A model generated the notes under the pieces. That model saw only the letters and a program-made list of their open reading frames with translations, had not been told where the DNA came from and did no database searches. This document shows positions 8,448-16,195 of a DNA stretch of 59,007 bases, piece after piece. This DNA comes from Candidatus Woesearchaeota archaeon (GTDB taxonomy: Archaea > Nanobdellota > Nanobdellia > Woesearchaeales > GW2011-AR4), in the NCBI GenBank assembly GCA_016177615.1, contig JACOUX010000030.1:1-59007 (forward strand). Reading direction: 5' to 3'. A program made the position numbers and the translations under genes. The first letter of the stretch is position 1, and each line of letters begins with the position of its first letter.

Positions 8448-8714
8448 ATGGACAACTACGACCTTGAACTGAATAAAGTCATAGAACGCATAGTTAAAGA
8501 CAACGCCAAACTTGTGTGCATCCAGCTGCCCGACGGCTTAAAGCCAAGGGCAAAGGAAATCCAGCAGGCAATAGAGAAAAACACAGATGCAAATGTGCTA
8601 ATATGGATGGGCTCCTGCTTTGGCGCTTGTGACGTTCCTTTGCAGGTTGAAAGATTGGGAGTTGACTTGCTTATACAGTGGGGGCATTCCACCTGGAGGG
8701 GCAGCTGGTATTAA
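8448..8714 (+). pseudogene. dph2: truncated diphthamide synthase Dph2, N-terminal part only
   Basis: Dph2 starts diphthamide synthesis on elongation factor 2 with a radical 3-amino-3-carboxypropyl transfer using a 4Fe-4S cluster. The fragment has the first domain: KLVCIQLPDGLKPRAKEIQ and MGSCFGACDVP with the first cluster Cys, then LLIQWGHS. After about base 8690 homology stops and a stop codon follows at 8712. About 240 residues and the other two cluster cysteines of the usual roughly 330-residue protein are missing. The TATA box (TTTTTAAAT, about 8420) and start are intact. Confidence 0.8.
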
Positions 8715-8715
8715 T

Positions 8716-9156
8716 ATGTTAACACAACTGAATAGTATTGAAGAATTGACTGGAAGGCTAAATTATTATGTGAACTGCTATGTTTCTACAGGTGCAGGTG
8801 AATTAGAAGATATTTTTATGCAGATGGGATTTCAAGATGGTATTGATGCCGTAGACAGAAAAACTCTTTGGGACGATTATCTTTGTGTGGAAAATAATTT
8901 GTATTATGGTTCGGTTATTTGGCACGGTTTAGAAGTTGATTTTGTTGATATTCCTCTGGAAGAAGCACTAAGTAAAAGAAGAGATATCGATTTTATGCCT
9001 ATGTCTAAGTTTAGAGTTTACACAAACAGAAGTCCAAATGCCGATAAAATTTTACTTTCGGTTATGAAGGCCTTAGATAATGAAAGGCAAAACATGGCTT
9101 TTATTAATGATGCTGGTTCTACTGCGTATGTAAAGTTATCTGAGTTCTATAGGTAA
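8716..9156 (+). CDS. hypothetical protein, 146 aa, at dph2 break point
   Basis: I do not recognise this protein. It begins MLTQLNSIEELTGRLNYYVN and has an acidic centre (VIWHGLEVDFVDIPLEEALS). The frame is open 32 codons upstream across the dph2 junction, including GGIPPGGAAGI, so it may itself be the 3' part of a longer gene cut when dph2 was broken. A following TATA box belongs to the Nudix gene. Confidence 0.4.
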   Translation: MLTQLNSIEELTGRLNYYVNCYVSTGAGELEDIFMQMGFQDGIDAVDRKTLWDDYLCVENNLYYGSVIWHGLEVDFVDIPLEEALSKRRDIDFMPMSKFRVYTNRSPNADKILLSVMKALDNERQNMAFINDAGSTAYVKLSEFYR

Positions 9157-9210
9157 AAACATAGTTGCTAATTATCAAGTTTTATATATGCATTCAATTC
9201 TTCTCATTTG

Positions 9211-9609
9211 ATGAAAACCTATTTCGTTGTTACAGCAGTTGTAAAGCACAAGGACAAAGTCCTCATTCTCAAGAAATCCAAAGATGACTGGAACTATCCA
9301 AACAGATGGAGCTTCTGCTCAGGGTATGTGCAGGAGTTTGAGGCGGCAGAAGACACAGTTTTAAGGGAGATTAAAGAAGAGACAGGCTTGAAGGCAAAAA
9401 TAACAGGCAAAGGAAGGATGTTTCAGAAAGATGACAGAATAAAAGGAAAAAGATGGATAATAACGGTGTTTCTTTGCGAAGTCGAATCGCAAAATGTCAG
9501 GCTTGATCGTGAAAATGTTGATTTCAGGTGGATAGGTATAAATGAGCTTAGAAAATATCCTACTGTACCCGGCCTTAAGAAAGATTTAAAAGTATTGGGT
9601 TTGATTTAA
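9211..9609 (+). CDS. Nudix hydrolase
   Basis: A 132-residue Nudix protein that hydrolyses a nucleoside diphosphate linked to another moiety. The Nudix box is complete: GYVQEFEAAEDTVLREIKEE followed by TGL (about residues 39-61), with the REIKEE metal-binding glutamates. The ATG at 9211 lies about 30 nt after the TATA box at 9181-9188, a typical leaderless start. Substrate unknown; house-cleaning or nucleotide-sugar hydrolysis are options. Confidence 0.88.
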   Translation: MKTYFVVTAVVKHKDKVLILKKSKDDWNYPNRWSFCSGYVQEFEAAEDTVLREIKEETGLKAKITGKGRMFQKDDRIKGKRWIITVFLCEVESQNVRLDRENVDFRWIGINELRKYPTVPGLKKDLKVLGLI

Positions 9610-9620
9610 TGGAATATTGA

Positions 9621-10088
9621 ATGTATATGCAACAAACCAAAATTTTTTTAGGAGCTGACCATGCAGGCTTCAGGCTTAAGGAAGAAATAAAAAAATATCT
9701 CGATAATATTGGCTATAAATATGAGGATCTTGGCGCATATACTGATAAAACTCCATGCGACTACCCGGAAACGGCCCTTAACCTTGCAAAGAAAGTTGCA
9801 AAATCCAATGGAAAAGGCATCCTTATGTGCGGCACCGGAACCGGGGAGGCAATTGTCGCAAACAAGGTAAAAGGGATAAAGGCAGCCAACTGTTTTAACG
9901 AATACACTGCCAAAATGAGCAGGGAGCACAACAACAGCAATGTCCTCTGCATTGGTGCAAGGGTAATAGATGCCGGGAATGCAAAAAAAATAGCAAAAGC
10001 ATGGCTTGAAACTGAATTCAGCAAAGAGCCAAGGCACAGGAGAAGAGTTAAGCAGATTGAAAATATCGAGAAAACTTTGTGTAAATAA
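9621..10088 (+). CDS. rpiB: RpiB/LacA/LacB family sugar-phosphate isomerase
   Basis: Interconverts ribose-5-phosphate and ribulose-5-phosphate in the pentose phosphate pathway. Motifs: FLGADHAGFRLKEEIKKYL near the N-terminus, the catalytic Cys in ILMCGTGTGEA, and the EYTAKMSREHNNSNVLCIGA block that binds the sugar phosphate. Length 155 is normal for the family. It begins 11 bp after the Nudix stop, so the pair is probably co-transcribed. Confidence 0.88.
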   Translation: MYMQQTKIFLGADHAGFRLKEEIKKYLDNIGYKYEDLGAYTDKTPCDYPETALNLAKKVAKSNGKGILMCGTGTGEAIVANKVKGIKAANCFNEYTAKMSREHNNSNVLCIGARVIDAGNAKKIAKAWLETEFSKEPRHRRRVKQIENIEKTLCK

Positions 10089-10137
10089 TAAGAAAAAATT
10101 TCGAGTCTCAAAGACTTGAAATTTTTTTACAATCAAA

Positions 10138-10620
10138 ATGCAATTTATAAATTATTTTTTTGCTTCGGTTATATCTGCATCAGGGTTGCTTATTGGCGTT
10201 CTTCTGGTAAAAGCTGCCCCTGATGAGCAGAAGCCGCTTGCGAAATACTTTTCTTGCCTGAGGCCCATTTTTCTAATTTTGATTTTTGCATTTCAGATGC
10301 TTTATTTTTTTAATAATGCTTTTTACTTAATCATGCTGATAAGCTTTCTTGCAGTAATAATCTTCATTGAGTCAAGATTTAGAAGCCTGCATCTTAAATG
10401 CGCATGGAGCTATCCATTTTTTGCCATATTTTTTTTCATGGGCAGGGAAAACCTGAACCTGTTTGCAATAACCTCTTCCTTTGTGCTGCTTTATGGAATT
10501 CCTGCAGCTTCATTGATTTACAGCAGGAAAGAAAATAATTATTCCAGAGCATTCATTGGCGGCATTTTATATGTAGCTGCCAATATCATTTTCTTCACCA
10601 CTTCTCGTTTCTTATCCTGA
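10138..10620 (+). CDS. multi-pass membrane protein, 160 aa
   Basis: Five hydrophobic segments run through the chain with short polar loops; no signal for a known transporter family. It is convergent with CDP-archaeol synthase and their 3' ends overlap by 26 bp. The spacer before it contains a short inverted repeat around AAAAAATTT that may terminate rpiB. Function unknown. Confidence 0.65.
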   Translation: MQFINYFFASVISASGLLIGVLLVKAAPDEQKPLAKYFSCLRPIFLILIFAFQMLYFFNNAFYLIMLISFLAVIIFIESRFRSLHLKCAWSYPFFAIFFFMGRENLNLFAITSSFVLLYGIPAASLIYSRKENNYSRAFIGGILYVAANIIFFTTSRFLS

Positions 10621-11143
10621 GATAAAATGCAATATGGTTTACTGCAATATGGAGAATAAAGCTTAAAAGCAGCGCAGCTGCAAAAATTTTCAGCGTTAAA
10701 TCGAATATAGGCATCATGAAAATCAATGCCCCGAATACAAAGTCGGTCTGGTCAAATGGTATAAACCTGTCGCCTGGATTGATGTTAAGCCTTCTTTTTA
10801 CAATGCTTTTAATAAGGTCACCTGCCAATGCGCCAAACCCCGTCAGGAAGCCAAACAGGAGCCAGTTCTGGTAGTCAATAAATGACATGCTCTGGAATGC
10901 CTCTTTGCTGTACAGCAGATGTTGAATATAGGCAATAACGACTGCAGATAAAATCCCGAAAAATATTCCCCTAAATGTCTTGTTTTGGCCAAGAATCGGC
11001 TTTCCGCCTATCTTCCTATTGAAGTCAACAGGGTAAGCAAGAAAATTTATTCCGTTAGCTATTACAGGGGCCATATTGGCAAAATAAGCGGGAAGCATCA
11101 GATAGAAGCATTTCAGGGTGAAAAATGCAAGAGATTCTACCAT
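10595..11143 (-). CDS. carS: CDP-archaeol synthase
   Basis: Activates unsaturated archaetidic acid with CTP to CDP-archaeol, the branch-point donor for archaeal polar lipids. About 182 aa with several membrane helices. Family blocks: NGIN..VDFNRKIGGKPILGQNKTFRG and LKPN-like GALAGDLIKS, then GDRFIPFDQTDFVFGA. I use the ATG at 11143 rather than a TTG at 11185. The protein then starts MVESLAFFTLKCFYLMLPAY, and a TATA-like ATTTATAATC lies about 27 nt upstream on this strand. It is divergent from the phosphatidyltransferase fusion gene. Confidence 0.92.
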   Translation of the reverse strand: MVESLAFFTLKCFYLMLPAYFANMAPVIANGINFLAYPVDFNRKIGGKPILGQNKTFRGIFFGILSAVVIAYIQHLLYSKEAFQSMSFIDYQNWLLFGFLTGFGALAGDLIKSIVKRRLNINPGDRFIPFDQTDFVFGALIFMMPIFDLTLKIFAAALLLSFILHIAVNHIAFYLRIRNEKW

Positions 11144-11187
11144 CACTCTTAGAAAATTATTTAAGCGATTATAAATCTTGTGCAAAT

Positions 11188-12249
11188 ATGCAGTTTAAAT
11201 TCAACGTTCCCAATAAAATCACTATAATCAGGGTGGCGCTTATCCCTTTGTTTGCAGTAGTGCTTCTAGCGAACATTCCCTACAGGAACTGGCTCGCGGC
11301 TGTGATTTTTGGAATGCTTTCAATATCAGACATTCTGGACGGCTATTTTGCCAGAAAGAAAAAGCAAGTGACGGAATTTGGAAAGCTCATAGACCCTATT
11401 GCTGACAAGCTTCTCATATCAACTGCACTTGTATTTCTTATTGGCAAGGGTGTGGAATTCTGGATGGTTGCCGTAATAATCTCAAGGGAAGCTATATTGA
11501 CTGCAATAAGGATATATCTTCTTCCTGCAAGGCTTGTGGTGCCTGCAAGCAATTTGGGTAAATTAAAGACCGTAGTGCAGAGTTTGGCAATAATATCTGT
11601 GCTTTTGGGCTTTTCCATAAGCTGGCATGTGATGGTTGCTGCCGTTATTCTTACTATACTATCTGGCATAGAATACCTTTTTGAAATCAGGAAGCTTACA
11701 GGCAACAAGGTGGTTAACCTGCCAAACCTGATAACTTTGACAAGATTTTTGCTCATAATCCCGTTTGTTTATTATTTTATCCAACAAAGAATTGATGTTT
11801 CATTGATAATACTTGCAGTAATAACCTTAAGCGATAAGCTTGACGGCATTTCAGCCAGGATAATGAACCAGATGACTGAATTAGGTTCAGGCTTCGACTC
11901 TTTTACAGACTGGGCAGTTATAATAACAACTCTGATGCTTTTCCTTGTTCAGGGCTATATAAAAAATGTGTTTCTTGTTGTTCTTTTGCTGGTGCCGCCT
12001 ATTATAAGCGGAGCCATGAAAATGATTTATGCAAAAAGGCTAAAGAAAGTGCCTGTTACATTTATTGCGAAGATAAGCGTGGCAATGATTTATGTAACCT
12101 TCATTGTGATTTTGGTAAAGCTTACATATAATGTGAATATACTCAACCAATTAATAAACTACCTTTACATTGCGATACTTGTACTGGTTTACTTGACCAT
12201 GTTCGGCTATATTTTCAAGGCAATGAGCCTAAAGAAGAATAGCGCTTGA
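11188..12249 (+). CDS. tandem-fused CDP-alcohol phosphatidyltransferase (two catalytic domains)
   Basis: Members of this family transfer a phospho-lipid group from a CDP-lipid to an alcohol such as glycerol phosphate, inositol phosphate or serine. This 353-residue protein carries two complete domains of about 175 residues each. Domain 1 has SDILDGYFARKKKQ..FGKLIDPIADK; domain 2 has SDKLDGISARIMNQ..LGSGFDSFTDW. Both keep all residues of the signature D-x2-DG-x2-AR-x8-G-x3-D-x3-D. Domain 1 looks like PgsA (archaetidylglycerol phosphate synthase); the substrate of domain 2 is unclear. The start at 11188 fits a TATA box near 11158. CarS, which makes the likely substrate, is divergently encoded next door. 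Confidence 0.85.
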   Translation: MQFKFNVPNKITIIRVALIPLFAVVLLANIPYRNWLAAVIFGMLSISDILDGYFARKKKQVTEFGKLIDPIADKLLISTALVFLIGKGVEFWMVAVIISREAILTAIRIYLLPARLVVPASNLGKLKTVVQSLAIISVLLGFSISWHVMVAAVILTILSGIEYLFEIRKLTGNKVVNLPNLITLTRFLLIIPFVYYFIQQRIDVSLIILAVITLSDKLDGISARIMNQMTELGSGFDSFTDWAVIITTLMLFLVQGYIKNVFLVVLLLVPPIISGAMKMIYAKRLKKVPVTFIAKISVAMIYVTFIVILVKLTYNVNILNQLINYLYIAILVLVYLTMFGYIFKAMSLKKNSA

Positions 12250-12271
12250 TGCTTGATATTATTACTAAAAG

Positions 12272-12829
12272 TTATTTGACGCAAACATAAACAAAAGAAG
12301 GAGGCACATTTAAGGGGACAAATGTCCTTCCCACACTGTCAAAATAAGAATCTAACAAGTCTCCAATCCCATTAGTGTATTGGAAAAGTATGAATCTGCC
12401 CTGCTTTCCCAACACATTTCTGGCTTCCTGCAGGATTTTTCTCCTCGTTGGCTCTGTGAATGCCCTGAATGGCAAGCCAGATATTATGCAGTCAGCGTCC
12501 CCTATACTCAGCTTTTTAAGATTTGAGCATATCTCCTCAGCGCCTGCATTTACAATAACAAGCCTCTTGTCGTTTATAGTGTTGGAGATATGATGGCAGA
12601 ATTCTTTATTCACTTCAAAACATACCAGCTTTGTATCTGGCCTTGCTTTCTTCAGGATGGGCTTTGTAAAAGTGCCTAATCCAGGTCCGAGCTCCACTAT
12701 AGTCTTTGAGTTTTTGAAATCAATCCATTTAAGTATTTCCCTAGTTAGGTATTTTGAGCTTGGAGCTAGAGCCCCAACTTCCCTAGGCTTCTTTATGAAC
12801 TTTGACAACATGATTAAGGAATCTTTCAT
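12272..12829 (-). CDS. PmtA-like phospholipid methyltransferase (rRNA adenine dimethylase-like fold)
   Basis: Class I SAM-dependent methyltransferase, 185 aa. The start KFIKKPREVGALAPSSKYLT, followed by IVELGPGLGTFTKPIL, is characteristic of the phospholipid N-methyltransferase (PmtA-like) branch rather than KsgA. The usual NLPF/Y-type motif reads SGLPFRAF. Its place beside CarS and the phosphatidyltransferase fusion favours a lipid head-group substrate. It overlaps the upstream membrane protein gene by 4 bp (ATGA), so the two are translated together. Confidence 0.7.
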   Translation of the reverse strand: MKDSLIMLSKFIKKPREVGALAPSSKYLTREILKWIDFKNSKTIVELGPGLGTFTKPILKKARPDTKLVCFEVNKEFCHHISNTINDKRLVIVNAGAEEICSNLKKLSIGDADCIISGLPFRAFTEPTRRKILQEARNVLGKQGRFILFQYTNGIGDLLDSYFDSVGRTFVPLNVPPSFVYVCVK

Positions 12830-13065
12830 GCTAAATCACCTACATTCTGCGTAATTTTAGATCTAAAGCTTTTCAACGAATTGTTATTATAAGCCAATAA
12901 TATGATAGATACAACCGCTGTAACAATTCCATAAGCCAAATGCGTAATGTGTTGCTGCTCCTCAAAGCCTGCTCTTGCATGCAAAGTGTGAGGCAGGAAA
13001 GCAAAGAAAAGCCCAATGAAAAGCCAAATGATTCCAATAAAATCCAGCAATTTGCTGTGTTTCAT
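12826..13065 (-). CDS. small membrane protein, 79 aa
   Basis: Two predicted transmembrane helices (FIGIIWLFIGLFFAFLP and AYGIVTAVVSIILLAYN) joined by a His-rich loop (HTLHARAGFEEQQHITH). It precedes and overlaps the PmtA-like gene by 4 bp, so it may anchor or assist that enzyme; this is inference. No family recognised. Confidence 0.6.
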   Translation of the reverse strand: MKHSKLLDFIGIIWLFIGLFFAFLPHTLHARAGFEEQQHITHLAYGIVTAVVSIILLAYNNNSLKSFRSKITQNVGDLA

Positions 13066-13090
13066 GAGAAAAACAAAAAGAAAAGCTGCC

Positions 13091-13462
13091 TTATGCAGCC
13101 TCTTTTACTCCATATGCTACGCCAAGCGAAACAACTCCTACTGCTATATGCAAGTAGCTTATCTCGGCATTTATGGCAAAGATGCTTGCAAGCAAGCCGC
13201 TCGCTCCTGGAATGAACCATAGAACACCAACCACAAGAGCTATTATGCCTACCCACATGTTTGTTGGCTTTGCGCTTCCTTTTGAAGCAAGCCATAGTAT
13301 CAAGGCGCCTCCAACAAGGTGCAATATGTTCTGCGCAAGATTAACACCAAAAATCCCTAATATGGGTACCTGAAAAAACCCAACTAGACCTAAAAGCACC
13401 AGCACAACTCCAATCACCATTGCATATGTTTTTTGTACATCCGCGATATAGACCACCTCCAT
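13091..13462 (-). CDS. DUF4383-like membrane protein, 123 aa
   Basis: Four hydrophobic helices with Gly-rich turns and small loops, starting with GVVLVLLGLVGFFQVPILGI and followed by NILHLVGGALILWLA. This layout is typical of DUF4383/COG-type small membrane proteins often linked to stress in archaea and bacteria. A TATA-like TTAAATAT lies about 30 nt upstream of the ATG at 13462. First in a probable minus-strand run with the small membrane protein and the methyltransferase. Function unknown. Confidence 0.6.
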   Translation of the reverse strand: MEVVYIADVQKTYAMVIGVVLVLLGLVGFFQVPILGIFGVNLAQNILHLVGGALILWLASKGSAKPTNMWVGIIALVVGVLWFIPGASGLLASIFAINAEISYLHIAVGVVSLGVAYGVKEAA

Positions 13463-13593
13463 GGTTTACATATATCTTTTTGGGCAGGATATTTAAGCTT
13501 TTCGTGGAATTTTTATTATATTATATATTTTACAATAGATATTTTAGAAGAACTATTAGAAACATTTTTAAGTTCTTTGGCTTCCTTTTCCTC

Positions 13594-14931
13594 ATGACCT
13601 GTACAATAATAGACTGCTACACAGACGAGCCTGCTGGCTTAGGAGTTCCCCCTTACCTAGGGACATACCCAAGGTACATAGCAGGATACCTGAATGAAGA
13701 TGTTAATTACCTTACTATTGATGATTTAAGGCTTTGGAAAAAGCACAATTCTGTTGTGAAGGAAACCAAATTATCCCAAAAGACAGATATTACAACTTAC
13801 AATTTAACTGTCAATTACAGGAATGTTGGAAAAATACTTAATGAGACAGATACTTTAATTGTTGTCCTTGGCGTTCATGTTCCTGGCAAATACCTTTCTG
13901 CCGTTCCAGGCACTTTGAATGAGATAATCCCCATGATAAGGAATTTTAACTGCAAGAAAATACTTACAGGCCCTGCTGTCTTTGGAACACAATTGTTTGG
14001 AGGCAGGTTTTATGAGAAAGCTGATTTAAGTGTTTTTGACAAAGTTTCTTATGATATGTTCAATTTTCTATACAAGGATGTTAAGGAATATTCTCTCAAA
14101 GGAACTTCAATCCTTAAGCAAATTCCGGATCATAGGATGATTGAGATTGAGACAGGGCATGGCTGCGACATAGGGAAATGCTCATTCTGCACAGAGCCTT
14201 TGAAGAACAAGGTTGAATTTCGGGAGAAAGAAGATGTTTTGAATGAAATTATAGAGTTCTATAAACTAGGGGCCCGGTTTTTTAGATTGGGAAAACAAAC
14301 CTGCTTCTACACTTTGCCTTATGCTGGTAAATTATTGAAAGATATTCACTCCCATTGCCCTGAAATAAAAATTTTGCACATTGATAATGTTAATCCTGTG
14401 AAGGTCGTTCTTGATAAGAAAAATGATTTTGAAATAACCAAGGCAATTGTGAAATACTGCACTTCGGGAAATATCGCTGCATTCGGAGTTGAGTCTTTTG
14501 ATTTGGAAGTTGTGAAAGCAAACACTTTGAATACGCCTCCAACGATTGCTTATGAAGCTGTAAAGATTCTGAACAAGTACGGCGGAGAAAGGGGAAGCGA
14601 CGGAATGCCTAAATTCTTGCCGGGAATAAATATAATTTTTGGATTAAGAAATGAAAGCAAGCAAACACATCTTGAAAATATGAAATGGCTTTCAAGAATT
14701 TATGAAGAAGGGCTGATGCTTCGGCGCATTAATATTAGACAGGTTGCAATATTTGAAGGAACATCATTATTTAATGAAGGAAAAGATAAATTTCTGAGAA
14801 AAAATAAAAAATTATACTGGAAGTGGAGAAATGACATAAGGCAAAAGATAGACTGGCCGATGCTGCAGAGAGTTGTTCCAGGTCGATTACGGGGAAGGTT
14901 GTGGGGCAAATTAGTAAAGTTTTTTAAATAG
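13594..14931 (+). CDS. radical SAM protein (archaeal B12-binding-like N-terminus)
   Basis: I start the gene at 13594, where the conserved N-terminus MTCTIIDCYTDEPAGLGVPP begins and a TATA-like box lies about 30 nt upstream; the earlier in-frame start adds an unlikely hydrophobic segment. The 445-residue protein has the radical SAM cluster motif in ETGHGCDIGKCSFCTEP. The Cys spacing is C-x4-C-x2-C rather than the usual C-x3-C-x2-C, a variation I recall from this archaeal family. The N-terminal 180 residues resemble a cobalamin-binding or UPF0313-type domain. The reaction is unknown; RNA or cofactor modification is possible. Confidence 0.8.
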   Translation: MTCTIIDCYTDEPAGLGVPPYLGTYPRYIAGYLNEDVNYLTIDDLRLWKKHNSVVKETKLSQKTDITTYNLTVNYRNVGKILNETDTLIVVLGVHVPGKYLSAVPGTLNEIIPMIRNFNCKKILTGPAVFGTQLFGGRFYEKADLSVFDKVSYDMFNFLYKDVKEYSLKGTSILKQIPDHRMIEIETGHGCDIGKCSFCTEPLKNKVEFREKEDVLNEIIEFYKLGARFFRLGKQTCFYTLPYAGKLLKDIHSHCPEIKILHIDNVNPVKVVLDKKNDFEITKAIVKYCTSGNIAAFGVESFDLEVVKANTLNTPPTIAYEAVKILNKYGGERGSDGMPKFLPGINIIFGLRNESKQTHLENMKWLSRIYEEGLMLRRINIRQVAIFEGTSLFNEGKDKFLRKNKKLYWKWRNDIRQKIDWPMLQRVVPGRLRGRLWGKLVKFFK

Positions 14932-14952
14932 ACTTTTTATTCTTATTTTTAA

Positions 14953-15025
14953 GCCTCCGTAGCTCAGCAGGTAGAGCGTATCGCTGTTAACGATAAGGTC
15001 GTCAGTTCGAGTCTGACCGGAGGCG
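14953..15025 (+). tRNA. tRNA-Asn (GTT), no intron
   Basis: Acceptor GCCTCCG (14953-14959) pairs with CGGAGGC (15018-15024), and G15025 is the discriminator. The anticodon stem TATCG/CGATA encloses loop CTGTTAA with anticodon GTT. The T-arm is GTCAG-TTCGAGT-CTGAC. It is the only uninterrupted tRNA gene of the five here. Confidence 0.97.
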
Positions 15026-15028
15026 TAA

Positions 15029-15053
15029 GGGGCCCAAGTGGGCCTCAATTTTC
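15029..15053 (+). terminator. hairpin plus T-rich tail after tRNA-Asn
   Basis: GGCCC-AAGT-GGGCC is followed by a T-rich stretch (TCAATTTTCTT). It starts just after the tRNA 3' end, so it fits a transcription or processing end signal. Confidence 0.45.
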
Positions 15054-15060
15054 TTAATGT

Positions 15061-15230
15061 GCTTTGGATGAAAAAGAGAATGTTAAGCGAAACCGCATAA
15101 TTGATTTTTGTGCCAAAGACCGAAAAGCATTATTTAGCGGTTTTGCGTATTCTCTTTTTCATCCAAAAGATAGAGCTTGCCCTTTATAATAGTTCACAGC
15201 GCCATGTCCAGTGCTTTTTTGTCCAGTGGT
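15061..15230 (+). repeat. long-hairpin repeat element, copy A
   Basis: About 170 bp with a large imperfect inverted repeat. The left arm (from 15064) begins TTGGATGAAAAAGAGAAT, and its exact complement ends the right arm (15137-15166). The arms also share AACCGC at their inner ends. A conserved tail follows: CCTTTATAATAGTTCACAGC, then GCCATGTCCAGTG. Copies B and D share hairpin and tail; copy C has only the tail. It lies 36 nt after tRNA-Asn. It carries no coding frame, so it is MITE-like or a structured RNA. Confidence 0.85.
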
Positions 15231-15287
15231 CGGAGGCGTTTTTATTTCTCCACAACTATTATATATAATGCAGAAAATTCTAAACTC

Positions 15288-15584
15288 ATGCAACAAATCC
15301 CTTACACGCCAATAAAGCATATCCTTGTCTGCACCAATGAAAGAGAATCCGGAAAAGACTGCTGCTCCCATGTACAAGGCTATGAAATATTTCGGGAATT
15401 AAAAGACTGGGTCAAGTCAAATGGATTGGCTTCAAGAATCTGGATTACAAGAACAGGCTGCCTGGGATTCTGTAATAATGTCGGCGCGACTGTCGTAATC
15501 TATCCTGACCAGTTATGGTTCAGGGAAGTGAAAAAAGATGAAATTCAGAAGATAAAGGAATTTATTCTTGACGCGGTTAAATGA
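15288..15584 (+). CDS. thioredoxin-like [2Fe-2S] ferredoxin
   Basis: A 98-residue protein of the thioredoxin-fold 2Fe-2S ferredoxin family (COG3411 type): HILVCTNERESGKDCCSHVQ near the N-terminus, then RTGCLGFCNNVGATVVIYPD. The spacing Cys-x8/9-Cys ... Cys-x3-Cys supplies the four cluster ligands. The start at 15288 lies about 25 nt after a TATA box (ATTATATATA, 15257-15266). It probably acts as a soluble electron carrier, lying between two tRNA genes. Confidence 0.85.
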   Translation: MQQIPYTPIKHILVCTNERESGKDCCSHVQGYEIFRELKDWVKSNGLASRIWITRTGCLGFCNNVGATVVIYPDQLWFREVKKDEIQKIKEFILDAVK

Positions 15585-15624
15585 TAAAACTTTATAAATG
15601 AAGATATTTTTCAAACAGTATTTC

Positions 15625-15729
15625 GGGCCTGTAGCTCAGTCTGGTTAGAGCGTCGCTCTGATATAGGCTAGAGGTTGCTTTTTGCCTTCTAAAAGGCGAA
15701 GGTCGTGTGTTCAAATCACATCAGGCCCA
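15625..15729 (+). tRNA. tRNA-Ile (GAT) with one intron
   Basis: Exons are 15625-15663 and 15694-15729. Acceptor GGGCCTG pairs with CAGGCCC (15722-15728), discriminator A. Anticodon stem TCGCT/GGCGA, loop CTGATA+A, anticodon GAT. The intron (15664-15693, 30 nt) is at the canonical 37/38 site. Its internal helix TAGAGG/CCTTCTA leads to an AAA bulge on the 3' side; the 5' side is a relaxed form of the bulge-helix-bulge motif. T-arm GTGTG-TTCAAAT-CACAT. Confidence 0.93.
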
Positions 15730-15884
15730 TATTTTAATTCCTGGAATGAATATTGGAACCCCAATTCTTTAATAACCCCACTTAAGAAGATTTTTAATTT
15801 ATCGCTTTCGTTTTTATTTAGAGTTATAACATATGAATTTTTCCAGTGGTATTTTTCTCTACCGTATATAGCATGTTTTGGAAA
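15711..15884 (-). pseudogene. remnant of a LAGLIDADG-type endonuclease-like ORF
   Basis: The minus strand between repeat copy B and tRNA-Ile is open for about 57 codons without a start. It reads HAIYGREKYHWKNSYVITL.. and ..LGFQYSFQELKYGPD, a pattern like the last strands and helix of LAGLIDADG homing endonucleases. Its stop lies inside the tRNA-Ile 3' end, which it overlaps. I consider it a decayed C-terminus; the family call is tentative. Confidence 0.4.
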
Positions 15885-16022
15885 AAGAGAATGTCAAGCG
15901 GGAACTGCATAATTGATTTTTTATGCAATGGAAAATCTTAATTTGGCAGTTTTGCGTGTTCTCTTTTTCATCCAAAAGATAGAGCTTGCCCTTTATATAG
16001 TTCACAGCGCCATGTCCAGTGG
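15875..16022 (+). repeat. long-hairpin repeat element, copy B
   Basis: Second copy, same orientation as copy A, 146 nt after tRNA-Ile. The left arm contains GGAAAAAGAGAATGTCAAGC and the right arm GCGTGTTCTCTTTTTCATCC. From TCTCTTTTTC to CCATGTCCAGTGG it is nearly identical to copy A over about 60 bp, with one small indel. The loop between the arms has diverged (AT-rich), while the stem pairing is kept. Confidence 0.85.
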
Positions 16023-16195
16023 TTCACTCTTTCAATTTTCTTTTTCAGTTAAATTTATTTAGAAACCGCTGTTTCCGTGAAAAATAAAACCATGTCTAAA
16101 TTCATTTTAACTACCACAAAGTTTATATATAAGTATGTTATTTTTAGATAGCAACACTTTCATTTTGATTAAAAAATAAAAGATTGGAGGGGTAC

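Noticed and set aside
15682-15912. Plus-strand frame of 76 codons from the tRNA-Ile intron into repeat B
   Set aside because: It begins inside the tRNA intron, crosses the mature tRNA and the repeat arm, and has no ribosome-binding site.
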